Origin: Streptomyces sp. NBC_00572
GTDB taxonomy: Bacteria; Actinomycetota; Actinomycetes; Streptomycetales; Streptomycetaceae
DNA length: 64,000 bases
Reading direction: 5' to 3'
Assembly: GCF_026341815.1 (NCBI RefSeq)
Contig: NZ_JAPENX010000003.1
Coordinates: forward strand, 248,001-312,000
Shown here: positions 43,705 to 51,076 of the stretch, piece by piece
Layout of the letters: each line of letters begins with the position of its first letter
Position numbering within the stretch: the first letter of the stretch is position 1
The notes under the pieces: generated by a model
The model's database searches: none
Told to the model about the DNA's origin: nothing
What the model saw: the letters and a program-made list of their open reading frames with translations, nothing else
Made by a program: the position numbers and the translations under genes

Positions 43705-44121
43705 TCAGCCGAACGACGACGAGGGACCGCGCCAGACGAGGAGGCCGGCGTCGTCGGAGGGCGCGGGCAGCGCGCCGCCGGAGAACACCTCCGGCGCGTC
43801 GTTCATGAGCGCAAGGAGCCGAATGACCGGGGGCGGGGGCAGCAAGTCCACCGCTCCCCGCCGCTCGGGGTCGCCCAGGATCTGGCCGCCGAGAGCGACC
43901 ATGCTGTCCGCGAGACGCCGCATGCGGCCGGGCGGGAGCGGGGCGTACCGCTCCCGCACCTCGTCCATGAGCAGACCCAAGTGCCCATGGAGCAACGCCC
44001 GCAGGTGCTCAATCCGCTCGGGCTGCGGCTCCACGCCGCCGGCGAGGCAGTCCGCTGCCACGGCCTCGGCCTCGGCACACGTCCGGCGGATCGTCACGAG
44101 GTCTATGGGCAGCTCAGCCAC
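43705..44121 (-). CDS. DUF6415-like protein
   Basis: A 138-residue, mainly helical protein (EHLRALLHGHLGLLMDEVRERY, RMRRLADSMVALGGQIL). It resembles the Streptomyces DUF6415 family, which has no known activity. Its GTG start overlaps the preceding gene by 8 bp. Confidence 0.65.
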   Translation of the reverse strand: MAELPIDLVTIRRTCAEAEAVAADCLAGGVEPQPERIEHLRALLHGHLGLLMDEVRERYAPLPPGRMRRLADSMVALGGQILGDPERRGAVDLLPPPPVIRLLALMNDAPEVFSGGALPAPSDDAGLLVWRGPSSSFG

Positions 44122-44614
44122 GGCCCACCTGCCGGTACCGGCCCAGCATCACGAGCTGGGAGACCGCGTTCGGGGAGCACAGGAAGGCTGCCGAGTCCAT
44201 GGGGACCGCCCAGTACACCCGCTCGTTGTCGGCCCGGCACAGGCCCGGCCTGGGGACGCCGAGGGACGATCCGACACCCAGGCACACGGTGTCCGGCGCG
44301 TCCCACCGCCGGGCGGTGCCAGCCGGAACGAGGGCGTAGTACCAGAGGGCGTAGCGGTCGAAGATGACCGGGCCGCCCACCACGACGCCGACAAGGTAGG
44401 CGTCGATGACCGCCTCGTCAGTGGACTGGGCCGCGGCCTGGACGACGGCGGCCGGGATGCGCACGGCCGCGAACAGGCTGCCGCAGGACAGCATCGCGAC
44501 GGGGTGCTCCACCCAGTCCCGGCGCGTCTGCCCGGGATCGGAGGAGGCCGAGGAGAGCCAGTGCTCGACGGCGAGGCGCCGCTCCTCGCCCGTGGTGATC
44601 TGTTGGATCGTCAC
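44114..44614 (-). CDS. Hypothetical protein of the XRE-radical SAM cassette
   Basis: A 166-residue protein, not recognised. It has a mixed alpha/beta pattern (AVEHWLSSASSD, LFAAVRIPAAVVQAA, GPVIFDRYALWYYALVP, DNERVYWAVPMDSAAFLC) and no membrane helix or clear catalytic motif. The GTG start is in GTGA with the PrimPol-like stop, so it is translated with its neighbours. Confidence 0.65.
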   Translation of the reverse strand: MTIQQITTGEERRLAVEHWLSSASSDPGQTRRDWVEHPVAMLSCGSLFAAVRIPAAVVQAAAQSTDEAVIDAYLVGVVVGGPVIFDRYALWYYALVPAGTARRWDAPDTVCLGVGSSLGVPRPGLCRADNERVYWAVPMDSAAFLCSPNAVSQLVMLGRYRQVGRG

Positions 44615-45183
44615 CGGACCACCCCCGCGCCGGTGGATCCCTTGGCCTCCCACAGGTGCCGGCCGACGTCCCCGCCGTGGAGCAGGGTCAGCGGGGTCGC
44701 GGTCTGCTCGACCCAGGGGGCGGTGTCCCAGCGCACGTCATGCGTCGGCGGGACCGCGATCCACTGGTCCGACCCGGACCGCACCTCGCCGGGCACGTTC
44801 TCGACGGCGTACCGGCCGGTGGCGGGGAGCACCAGGAGCACGGCGTGGTCAGCGGCGACGAGGCACGGCACCGGGGCCACACGGTCCAGGGACACCATGG
44901 CGGCCATGCCCAGGTCGCGCGGGACGACCAGCGCGTCGAACACGGTCGTCCAGGCGATGAGGCCGGCGCCCGGCGAGGAGTCCAGCTCCCGCAGGGTCTC
45001 CTTCATGCCCCGGAAGGTCGGATTGCCGGGGACCGGGTGGGCGCCAGGCGTCCGGCACTCCTCGGCCTGGCAGGTGCACCCCTGCCGCGGCCGGTTGCGG
45101 TATCCCACGGTCAAGGGCCAGCCCAGTAGGCCGGCGTACGCGCGTACTGCGGCGCCCGGTTGTCGGGTATCGATCGGCTCCAT
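44611..45183 (-). CDS. Bifunctional DNA primase/polymerase N-terminal-like (PrimPol) protein
   Basis: A 190-residue protein. AVRAYAGLLGWPLTVGY and CTCQAEECRTPGAHPVPG (Cys pair and GAHP) match the N-terminal PrimPol fold found in many Streptomyces proteins. The acidic residues needed for polymerisation are not evident (FDALVVP where DxD would lie), so it may be a degenerate nucleotide-binding domain. CTGGGAG precedes the ATG by 8 nt. It follows the XRE gene and its terminator. Confidence 0.6.
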   Translation of the reverse strand: MEPIDTRQPGAAVRAYAGLLGWPLTVGYRNRPRQGCTCQAEECRTPGAHPVPGNPTFRGMKETLRELDSSPGAGLIAWTTVFDALVVPRDLGMAAMVSLDRVAPVPCLVAADHAVLLVLPATGRYAVENVPGEVRSGSDQWIAVPPTHDVRWDTAPWVEQTATPLTLLHGGDVGRHLWEAKGSTGAGVVR

Positions 45184-45255
45184 CGCCGCTACTCCCAGGG
45201 GTGATCACGCGTGCACGGGCAGTGACCTTCCGAGAGTGGCGGGCAGACAGCAATG

Positions 45256-45280
45256 CGCCCCCTAGAAAATCTAGGGGGCG
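45256..45280. terminator. Hairpin terminator after the XRE gene
   Basis: CGCCCCCTAGA, loop AAA, TCTAGGGGGCG. The frameshifted XRE stop (45271) lies inside it, whereas the expected ancestral stop (45306) lies just before it, which supports the frameshift. Confidence 0.88.
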
Positions 45281-46548
45281 TCAACTGTTCGGAGTAGGAG
45301 CGGAGTTACCTCGCGAGTTCCATGTTCCGGATGAGGCCGGACAGGGATCCGGCCTGGGACGGGACGCCCACACGCGCGAGGTCGGACACGAGAGCCCGGC
45401 TCATCGGGTCGGCGTACACGTAGTACGGCGCGGCGGCCGCAGCCTCCCGGAGCTTGACCACGGCCGACGAGCTCTGCCCCATCCGGTGCAGCGCGCGCCT
45501 CGTCGATCCGGAAGTGCGTGCGCCGCTCCTTGCTCGGGATCTCACTGATGTCCACCCTCGGCACCTTCTTGAGCCCGGCGTCGGGCTGGTCGACCTCCAC
45601 GCCGGCCTCCGCCGCGTGGACCGCGACCGTGCCCCGGCCGAACACCGTGTGCCGCTCCAGGTCGTACCATTCCGGGCCGAGCTGGTCGGCGTCCTGCAGC
45701 GCTGCGTCGATCCTCGCCCACGCATCGTCCCCCTGCCCGCCTCGGGCGTGGGCGATCGAGCACCGCAGGTGCAGCGCGCCGCGCAGGGACACCGCAGCCT
45801 GGTCCCGGCCGCGCCCGGTGGCGTGGGGCTCCAGGTCCCGCAGCGCGGCGTCCGCGACCGCGATGGTCTCCCGCAGGGACGCCTGGTGCAGCAGAGCACC
45901 GCAGCGGTCCCAGGCGACAGCGGCCTTCACGACCGGGTCGTCCAGGGCCGTGGCGGCGCCGGCGGCCACCTCTGCGGCCGACCACGCCAAGTCTGGGTAG
46001 CCGAGCTGGTTGAGGCACATCCGGGCCGTACGGGCGGCGTCCGCCAGCAGGTGCAGCGCCTCCTCCCGCTCCACGCCATCGGTCGTGAGGACAGCCGTGT
46101 TCAGGTCCTCCACGAGCGGCGGGAGAAGGGTGGCCACCTTCGGCAGGTTCGCGGCCTGCCGGGCGACGCTGGCCTGCCGGGTCTTCTCCCGCATCGCCGC
46201 CAGGTCCACCGGTCCGCCCTGGGGGCTGAGCCCGGGGTGACCGGAAAGGATCAGTCCGGCGCGGCGGAGTCCAGTCCGCAACGCGGGAATGTGGGCGTGA
46301 GCGAGGTTGCCGCCGCTGCGCTGGAGCCGGTAGGGCTGACCCAGCAGCCACACCACATCCACGTCGCAGCGATCCGCGATCGCCGTGATGACGCTGTACC
46401 GGTCGAGCGGCTGCCGACCGCTCTCGACGTTGGCGACCCAGGACTCGGAGCGGGCGAGGAAGTCCGCCAGCTCAACTTGCGTCAACCCAGCGGCGTTTCG
46501 GGCGATCTGTACGCGCGTGCCGATGTGCTCGTCGGTGGAAAGGGGCAT
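45271..46548 (-). CDS. XRE family regulator with helical C-terminal domain, C-terminus frameshifted
   Basis: A 425-residue reading frame. Residues 10-65 are a Cro/C1 HTH (AAGLTQVELADFLARSESWVANVESG). A long helical, TPR-like region follows. After RTHFRIDEARA near residue 353 the frame turns into Arg/Pro-rich nonsense. The other frame continues RALHRMGQSSSAVVKLREAA and on to GLIRNMELAR with a stop at 45306, the expected family end. Loss of one GC dinucleotide in the (GC)4 run at 45491-45498 explains this. It probably regulates the cassette downstream; the HTH is intact. Confidence 0.8.
   Translation of the reverse strand: MPLSTDEHIGTRVQIARNAAGLTQVELADFLARSESWVANVESGRQPLDRYSVITAIADRCDVDVVWLLGQPYRLQRSGGNLAHAHIPALRTGLRRAGLILSGHPGLSPQGGPVDLAAMREKTRQASVARQAANLPKVATLLPPLVEDLNTAVLTTDGVEREEALHLLADAARTARMCLNQLGYPDLAWSAAEVAAGAATALDDPVVKAAVAWDRCGALLHQASLRETIAVADAALRDLEPHATGRGRDQAAVSLRGALHLRCSIAHARGGQGDDAWARIDAALQDADQLGPEWYDLERHTVFGRGTVAVHAAEAGVEVDQPDAGLKKVPRVDISEIPSKERRTHFRIDEARAAPDGAELVGRGQAPGGCGRRAVLRVRRPDEPGSRVRPRACGRPVPGRIPVRPHPEHGTREVTPLLLRTVDAP
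45491..45498. other. Probable 2-nt deletion site in a GC run of the XRE gene
   Basis: (GC)4 at this point. One extra GC would restore Glu-Ala-Arg-Ala-Leu-His and join the two frames of the regulator. Either a real slippage mutation or a sequencing error. Confidence 0.7.
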
Positions 46549-46757
46549 ACTGAACTCCGTTCTGACCTAGACAATCAGGACGGTACTCCGGAACGCGCCC
46601 CCGCACAGCCCAGAGCGGCGGGGGCGCAGGCCCTCACCCGCACGCCACCGACGGCGATTTGACGCTGCGTCTACGCCCAGCCGCTCCCGTGCGGCGATGA
46701 AGACAGCGGGTTGACTTCACTTCCCGGCAGTCGACAGACCTCGATTCGGGCGTCCCC

Positions 46758-46970
46758 TCACCGTTCGAAAGTGACGTTCAACGTCATGATCATGGTCTGC
46801 ACCAGGCCGCCGGGGCCAAGGTTCAGAATACTGGCGGGGCTGACGTCAATGTCTGGGAGTCCGATGGCAGGGGCAGCAGCGGGCGCTGCGGATGCGGGAA
46901 CGATCGGCACGAGAAGAGCGGCGAGAGTCAGGCCAAGAACACCTGCGCACCGCTTGAACGATGTAGTCAC
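46758..46970 (-). CDS. Small secreted protein
   Basis: A 70-residue protein with a signal peptide (FKRCAGVLGLTLAALLVPIVPASA, cleavage near ASA-AP) and a short mature part rich in Pro, Ile and Leu (IGLPDIDVSPASILNLGPGG). The GTG start gives a normal signal peptide; a longer frame to 47042 does not. Function unknown. Confidence 0.6.
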   Translation of the reverse strand: MTTSFKRCAGVLGLTLAALLVPIVPASAAPAAAPAIGLPDIDVSPASILNLGPGGLVQTMIMTLNVTFER

Positions 46971-47301
46971 GCGATAGACGTACCGTGGCCGACCTGCGAG
47001 GTGCAGATACTCCCGGGTAAGCCACCCGATGGAGTACGCCACCCTTCAGCGAGTCACTCAGCATTCAATGACATCCGCTCAAGGTGCACTGTCACGGGAC
47101 AACCTGCTGTCCTGTGCCATTGAACTTCGATCACGTGCCATTGAAGTTTGAGTGCTGGGATCATCTGGCACTGCGAGTCGGACGCTTGAGTGACGGCCCG
47201 TCGCGATCCGGCTGCTGGCGGCGTAACCAAGATCAGGCCGAAGGCGTTCTCATACGCATCACCCTCCTGCGGGTGCGACACGAACGAACGGAGCAACCTT
47301 G
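46971..47301. other. 331-bp gap between two small secreted-protein genes
   Basis: The left part should hold the promoter of the reverse gene. The right part holds three copies of an insertion-sequence-like end repeat (47076-47155). No gene was found. Confidence 0.5.
47076..47155. repeat. Left cluster of IS21-like end repeats
   Basis: Three copies of a motif close to TGnCAnTGAAnTTTGAGnG: reverse at 47076-47097, forward at 47115-47134 and 47136-47155 (21 bp apart). Two more, reversed, lie at 47641-47657 and 47661-47678. Multiple short subterminal repeats are typical of IS21-family ends; the family assignment is inferred. Confidence 0.55.
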
Positions 47302-47556
47302 ATGCGTGTGACAACGCTGGCAGCCGTCGCGGCACTGGCCGGCGTCGCGATTCTCGGCAGCAGTACGGCGGCCTCGGCGGCCCCCGAGCCGATCGACACC
47401 ACGCCCGTGGTCGGCACGCTTGACGGTCTCGTGGGCGCCGTGAGTGCCCCTCTGGCCACTGCCAACATCGTGTGCCCGGCTCCCTGGAAGCAGTCGGGCT
47501 TCGGCCTGCAGGACTACTACGTGGCGTGTATCGCCACACCAGTTGCCAGCCGCTGA
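47302..47556 (+). CDS. Small secreted protein between IS-like ends
   Basis: An 84-residue protein. Signal peptide MRVTTLAAVAALAGVAIL to STAASA, then a mature part of about 57 residues with two Cys (NIVCPAP, YYVACIA) that could form a disulfide. ACGGAG precedes the ATG. It is followed by a strong terminator and bracketed by IS-like end repeats, where a transposase would be expected. Confidence 0.65.
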   Translation: MRVTTLAAVAALAGVAILGSSTAASAAPEPIDTTPVVGTLDGLVGAVSAPLATANIVCPAPWKQSGFGLQDYYVACIATPVASR

Positions 47557-47574
47557 TCCCGCCTGTGCGCAGCC

Positions 47575-47609
47575 GTGCGGAGCCTTCGCTCTGAGTGAAG
47601 GCTCCGCAC
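47575..47609. terminator. 13-bp hairpin terminator
   Basis: GTGCGGAGCCTTC, a 9-nt loop, then GAAGGCTCCGCAC, 18 nt after the secreted-protein stop. Confidence 0.88.
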
Positions 47610-47640
47610 CGCTGCACGGCCGTGAGTAGCGATCCCGCCG

Positions 47641-47678
47641 ATCAAACTTCGCTGGCACGCGCTCAAAGTTCAGTGTCA
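47641..47678. repeat. Right cluster of IS21-like end repeats
   Basis: Two inverted-orientation copies, 47641-47657 and 47661-47678, matching the left cluster on the other strand (TGACACTGAACTTTGAGC and TGCCAGCGAAGTTTGAT). Confidence 0.55.
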
Positions 47679-47722
47679 CAGGCCACCTGCGACCGCCGCC
47701 ATCCCCGCGCGCCTCGCAGCAC

Positions 47723-47728
47723 TATAAT
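47723..47728 (+). promoter_or_regulatory. TATAAT -10 of a leaderless DUF6233 gene
   Basis: A perfect TATAAT 7 nt before the GTG start. No good -35 is visible at 16-19 nt. Confidence 0.6.
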
Positions 47729-47735
47729 CGAACTT

Positions 47736-48077
47736 GTGCCCGATTCCTTGCCTCCCGACCTCCCTCGCCTCCGCGTGCTGGAGACGTGGCACGCGGCCGT
47801 GCTCGGCGAGATCCGCGCGAAGATCGCCAAGGTCGAGACACACGAATCCCAGATGCGGCCCGTACGAGAAGTCCCCGCCGGGCCGACGTGGGTCCTCTCC
47901 TACCTACGAAAGGGCAGCCAGCCCATCGCGGACAGCGTCCACCTCGGGGACTGCCGCATGGCCAGCAAGCACACCCGGGCACTCACCCGCGAGCAGGCCC
48001 TCCAAGCCATCACCGCCGGAGGCATCACGGCATGTGCCATCTGCCGGCCAGACACAGACCTCGGCATCCTGGACTGA
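47736..48077 (+). CDS. DUF6233 family protein
   Basis: A 113-residue protein: PPDLPRLRVLETWHAAVLGEI, IADSVHLGDCRMASKHTRALTREQAL and the C-terminal CAICRPDTDLGIL. The spaced Cys and His could form a small zinc site. DUF6233 proteins are numerous in Streptomyces accessory regions and have no known function. The GTG start is fixed by the promoter just before it. Confidence 0.8.
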   Translation: MPDSLPPDLPRLRVLETWHAAVLGEIRAKIAKVETHESQMRPVREVPAGPTWVLSYLRKGSQPIADSVHLGDCRMASKHTRALTREQALQAITAGGITACAICRPDTDLGILD

Positions 48078-48096
48078 CTCGATGCACCCTGGAGGC

Positions 48097-48312
48097 ATGG
48101 ACGGCGCCCCGATAGTGGTCCACCCGCCCTCCCCCACCGGAGGCCGCCGAGTCACCGTGCACGGCGGAAGCATCCTCGGCCTCGCGCACAGCGACAGGGA
48201 TGTCGTTGAGTTCCTCCGGCGCGCTGGACTCCCAGACGCCGACGACCTGCTCGACGACCCCACTTGGGTGAAATGGAGGGGCGGCCGTGCGCACGAGTAC
48301 GAGGCGGCTTGA
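48097..48312 (+). CDS. Small conserved-looking hypothetical protein
   Basis: A 71-residue protein, MDGAPIVVHPPSPTGGRRV then GLAHSDRDVVEFLRRAGLPDADDLLDDP. This type often follows DUF6233 genes in Streptomyces. ATG 48082 is an alternative. The stop is 15-20 nt before the next frame. Function unknown. Confidence 0.6.
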   Translation: MDGAPIVVHPPSPTGGRRVTVHGGSILGLAHSDRDVVEFLRRAGLPDADDLLDDPTWVKWRGGRAHEYEAA

Positions 48313-48357
48313 GCTGATCACCGCCGCATGCCAGACCCGCCCTCTACCGTGATGGGC

Positions 48358-48705
48358 ATGCCTCCGCGCTCCCGGCCCCGCAGCCCTCTACGGCCTGCCG
48401 CCGACGAGATCAACCAGGCCATCCGCTGGCTGATGGACGAGGAGCCCGACGGGGAGCTGCACTCCGAGAAGTACCAGCGCCTCCTGGTCCAGTGGGCCGC
48501 GGCCACACGCAGCCCTCAGGTCACCCGGACGCCCCGGCGGACACCCTGTCCGGTCAGTGTCCGCGCAGGCCAGAAGCGGCAGGCGGGGACGCCAGGCACA
48601 CCGTGTCCGGACAGCCTGACAACCGGCGCGGACAACCTGTTCGGACACAGCAGCGCGCCCCGCCCGGGTTCCACCGCCGGACGGGGCGCACAAGGGTCCA
48701 AGTAG
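48358..48705 (+). CDS. Hypothetical protein, C-terminus formed by a TGTCC repeat cluster
   Basis: A 115-residue frame. The N-terminal half (AADEINQAIRWLMDEEPDGELHSEKYQRLLVQWAAA, in parts) looks like a real helical protein. The C-terminal half (TPCPVSVRAG, TPCPDSLTTG) merely translates the GTGTCCGGACAC-type repeats at 48541-48657. The gene may originally have ended earlier. Confidence 0.4.
   Translation: MPPRSRPRSPLRPAADEINQAIRWLMDEEPDGELHSEKYQRLLVQWAAATRSPQVTRTPRRTPCPVSVRAGQKRQAGTPGTPCPDSLTTGADNLFGHSSAPRPGSTAGRGAQGSK
48541..48657. repeat. Small cluster of GTGTCC/GGACAC motifs
   Basis: About six copies, including CGTGTCCGGACA, resembling the larger cluster at 54208-54450. Confidence 0.6.
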
Positions 48706-48759
48706 CACCAACGGACGAGATCGACGCTAACCTCGCGCTTTCATGAGCGTGCTCGTCCA

Positions 48760-49100
48760 TGCCTTGATCAAATAAGCGGAGAGTGCTTCTGACCTGCAAC
48801 GATGGGACTTGTTTAGGGTCCTGTTGGCTGCACGGAAAGAAGCACTCTCCAGGTGAGCAAGCGTATCGGGTTGTACCCGCGTGTCCGCGTCGAGGGGGGT
48901 GGCAGCGGGGCGGTCTCGCAGGCCGGGGCGGTGCTGCTGGTCGAGACGGTTCGCAAGTCCGGTCTGGACACCGCGATATCGGCGGCAATGGCGCCGTGGC
49001 GCAAGCCGCGGGCAGTGCACGACCCGGGCAAGGTTCTGCTGGATGTCGCGCTCGCAACGGCTCTGGGCGGGGACTGCCTGGCCGATTGGGGTGCACAGGG
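48760..49100 (+). mobile_element. IS1380-type insertion sequence remnant (left end)
   Basis: The leader has a 13-bp inverted repeat, GGAGAGTGCTTCT (48778-48790) and its complement (48838-48850), followed directly by the transposase GTG. Only the 5' part of the element remains. The right boundary is inferred from loss of transposase similarity. Confidence 0.65.
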
Positions 49101-49176
49101 CTTTGCGGAAGACCGGAGCCGTCCGATCAGCCAGGCGATGGCGCGTCCGACGGAAGTCGCCATACCGTTCCCGTGA
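48853..49176 (+). pseudogene. Truncated IS1380-family transposase
   Basis: The first 80 residues (MSKRIGLYPRVRVEGGGSG, KSGLDTAISAAMAPWRKPRAVHDPGKVLLDVALATALGGD) match IS1380 transposase N-termini. After LAD the frame is unrelated and ends early; the DDE catalytic core is absent. Confidence 0.8.
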
Positions 49177-49585
49177 AGGGGGGGTCCGTATTGGGCGCCA
49201 AGTTCACGGCTCCCCCTTGGGGCCGGGTATCCCCATTCAGGAAAATGAGGTGACTTTCTGGGTGGGTACCCATGCATCTCAATACTGTTCCCCCATTTCT
49301 GACCTCAGGACGCCATTTGGTGCCGGAGAGCCCTGCTTGAGGCTCCAAGACCACAAATCCCTTGTCGGGTGCGGTTATGCCGTTCAAGAAACGCCCTTTC
49401 CCCTGAAGGTCGCCAAGGCACTTGAAAGTGAAGATACCGCTTTCGATCTCTCGGCGTTCCCACCTGGTGCCGCTAAAATCGAAGGGCTTCTCCACCAGGG
49501 ATACTGTCCCAGCTACGGTGTCGCCATTGAGCCAACGCTTTCCTTCAACAGGCCCTCGACACTCGATGAAGACTAGGTCAACCAT
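49127..49585 (-). CDS. Three-repeat beta-trefoil-like protein
   Basis: A 152-residue protein made of three units of about 48 residues, each with a pattern F.C.G...(F/W)LNG.T...G.V.L and then GT.W (RWLNGDT, RFLNGIT, IFLNGDT; SGTRW, SGTKW, TGTVW). This is typical of beta-trefoil lectins or inhibitors. It has no signal peptide. GAGGAGGAGA before the ATG is a very strong ribosome site. The last dozen codons run into IS1380 remnant sequence, so the C-terminus may be altered. Carbohydrate or protein binding is likely. Confidence 0.65.
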   Translation of the reverse strand: MVDLVFIECRGPVEGKRWLNGDTVAGTVSLVEKPFDFSGTRWERREIESGIFTFKCLGDLQGKGRFLNGITAPDKGFVVLEPQAGLSGTKWRPEVRNGGTVLRCMGTHPESHLIFLNGDTRPQGGAVNLAPNTDPPFTGTVWRLPSDAPSPG

Positions 49586-49855
49586 GCTCTCCTCCTCATA
49601 ACTAATACATGAGCCTTTGTTGGAAGATGCTGTTCCTTCATACTGTGTCGATAAGTGGGCCTACGCAACTCATTGAGTCGAAACTCTTGGGGTTCCGCTC
49701 CGCAGAGCTGTGGCCTGTGGTGATGGCCGGGTGTCCCTCGCAGAGCAAGAGTTTCTGATCAATAGCTAGCTAGCTAGCTAGCTAGCTACTGTAACGCCCG
49801 GGTCGGACACCGGCCCAGACCAGCCTGGCCGGTGAGACGCCGCCTAGGTCCTGCC
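49586..49855. other. 270-bp gene-free, AT-richer stretch
   Basis: It contains the TAGC microsatellite and no coding frame I can support. Base composition is visibly less GC-rich than the rest. Confidence 0.5.
49763..49788. repeat. TAGC microsatellite, six units
   Basis: (TAGC)6 plus TA, self-complementary, with repeated CTAG, a tetramer usually rare in such genomes. Confidence 0.95.
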
Positions 49856-50148
49856 GTCAAAGTGATCTCGGATTGCGGATCACGGAGTCGTGATGCGCAG
49901 CCATGAACTGTCCGATGCCGAATGGGACCTCATTAGGCCGCTGCTTCCTCGGCCCGTGCTGGGGCGACCCCGGATGGACGACGGAACCGCCCTGAACGGC
50001 ATTGTGTGGAAGTTCCGCACCGGGGTCGCCTGGCGTGCCGTGCCCGAACGGTACGGATCGTGGACCACGCTCCACCCCCGATTCCGCCGAGTCCTGCAAA
50101 GCGTCCGTCACCCTCGCATCACTCTTGATGTGGGCCTGACACTTTGAC
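49856..50148 (+). mobile_element. Internally deleted IS5-type element
   Basis: GTCAAAGTG (49856-49864) and CACTTTGAC (50140-50148) are inverted ends of a 293-bp unit holding a truncated transposase. It has lost most of the gene, so it could move only if helped. Confidence 0.6.
49890..50147 (+). pseudogene. Truncated IS5-family transposase
   Basis: SHELSDAEWDLIRPLLPRPVLGRPRMDDGTALNGIVWKFRTGVAWRAVPERYGSW is the N-terminal domain of IS5/IS1112-like transposases (given in pieces: DAEWDLIRPLLP, LNGIVWKFRTG, WRAVPERYGSW). After the FRR the frame joins right-end sequence; the catalytic domain is missing. Confidence 0.85.
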
Positions 50149-50380
50149 GACAAACTCCTAGGGTCATCAGGTCATCCGCATCTGCGGCATCAATCAGCGT
50201 CCCCTAGCAGAATCTTTCCCCTTCGCCGAGGCGAAGCAAATCGGGCAATCTGGAAGATGATGCTTCTTGCATTGCCTCCCCTCCGGCAGCCCTGTTTTTA
50301 CCTCCGCCTTCGGCTGCGTACCATCGCCGCTGCGCCCACTATCACTGCGAGACATTGAATTACACCTCTACCATTACAAG

Positions 50381-50959
50381 TTAAGGAACGTTTTGGCTGC
50401 GGTTCCGCCACCAGTCGATGGAGACCCACACAATTTGCGCAACCCCAGATGCGCAGAGCACTCCGAGTGCCGCCCATCTCAGACTGCAATCTACAGATGG
50501 GACTGATCTACCCAGGTCATAGGCGGTTGGCGGCACGACAGTCAATCCCAGCCCAACAGCCAGAAGGACGAGGCCGATGTGGTAGCAGACGTGCGCTCTG
50601 CTATGCCATCCGCGCCACCGCCCAAGGTCACGTTCCTGCACCTTTCTGAGATGCTCCTCCTCCCAACCTTGCCATGGCTCTGGTCGCCACTGGGCAATGT
50701 CGGCGCGCGAGTAGGCGTAGCCGCACGCCTGAACGCCACATTGCACACATGTAACCAGCATTGCAGCAGCGAGACTCAGAAGCAGGAGCGACCATCCCGG
50801 CCAACGTATTCCCTGAGGGGCCTGTGCGATTACTCCCAACACGGCGATAGAGAAACCAGCCAAAAGCGCAGCGGCAATGCCGGTCATCGACTCGCTCGAC
50901 CGATGGAAGTTAATTGGGGTCGGCTGTGCCCAGTATTTTCTCGGGATGTACGGAGGCAT
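50381..50959 (-). CDS. Four-helix membrane protein of unknown function
   Basis: A 192-residue protein with hydrophobic segments GIAAALLAGFSIAVLGVIA, WSLLLLSLAAAMLVTCVQCG, HIGLVLLAVGLGLTVV and WAALGVLCASGVAQIVWVSI. An AGGAGGAAGGA site directly before ATG 50959 decides the start over ATG 50998. Codon use is less GC-biased than in neighbours, a sign of foreign origin. Function unknown. Confidence 0.65.
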   Translation of the reverse strand: MPPYIPRKYWAQPTPINFHRSSESMTGIAAALLAGFSIAVLGVIAQAPQGIRWPGWSLLLLSLAAAMLVTCVQCGVQACGYAYSRADIAQWRPEPWQGWEEEHLRKVQERDLGRWRGWHSRAHVCYHIGLVLLAVGLGLTVVPPTAYDLGRSVPSVDCSLRWAALGVLCASGVAQIVWVSIDWWRNRSQNVP

Positions 50960-51076
50960 TCCTTCCTCCTCGATACCTAGCGGCTGACGCCCTTCCATCG
51001 TCACGCCTACCAGCGAGGTCGGCAAACGTACATTCGGCCTGCAATATGGTTGAGATTAGGAGAACATACTCGGGCC

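Noticed and set aside
44611..45183. PrimPol-like gene as an active plasmid replication protein
   Set aside because: It is only 190 residues long, lacks visible catalytic acids and has no helicase domain or origin beside it.
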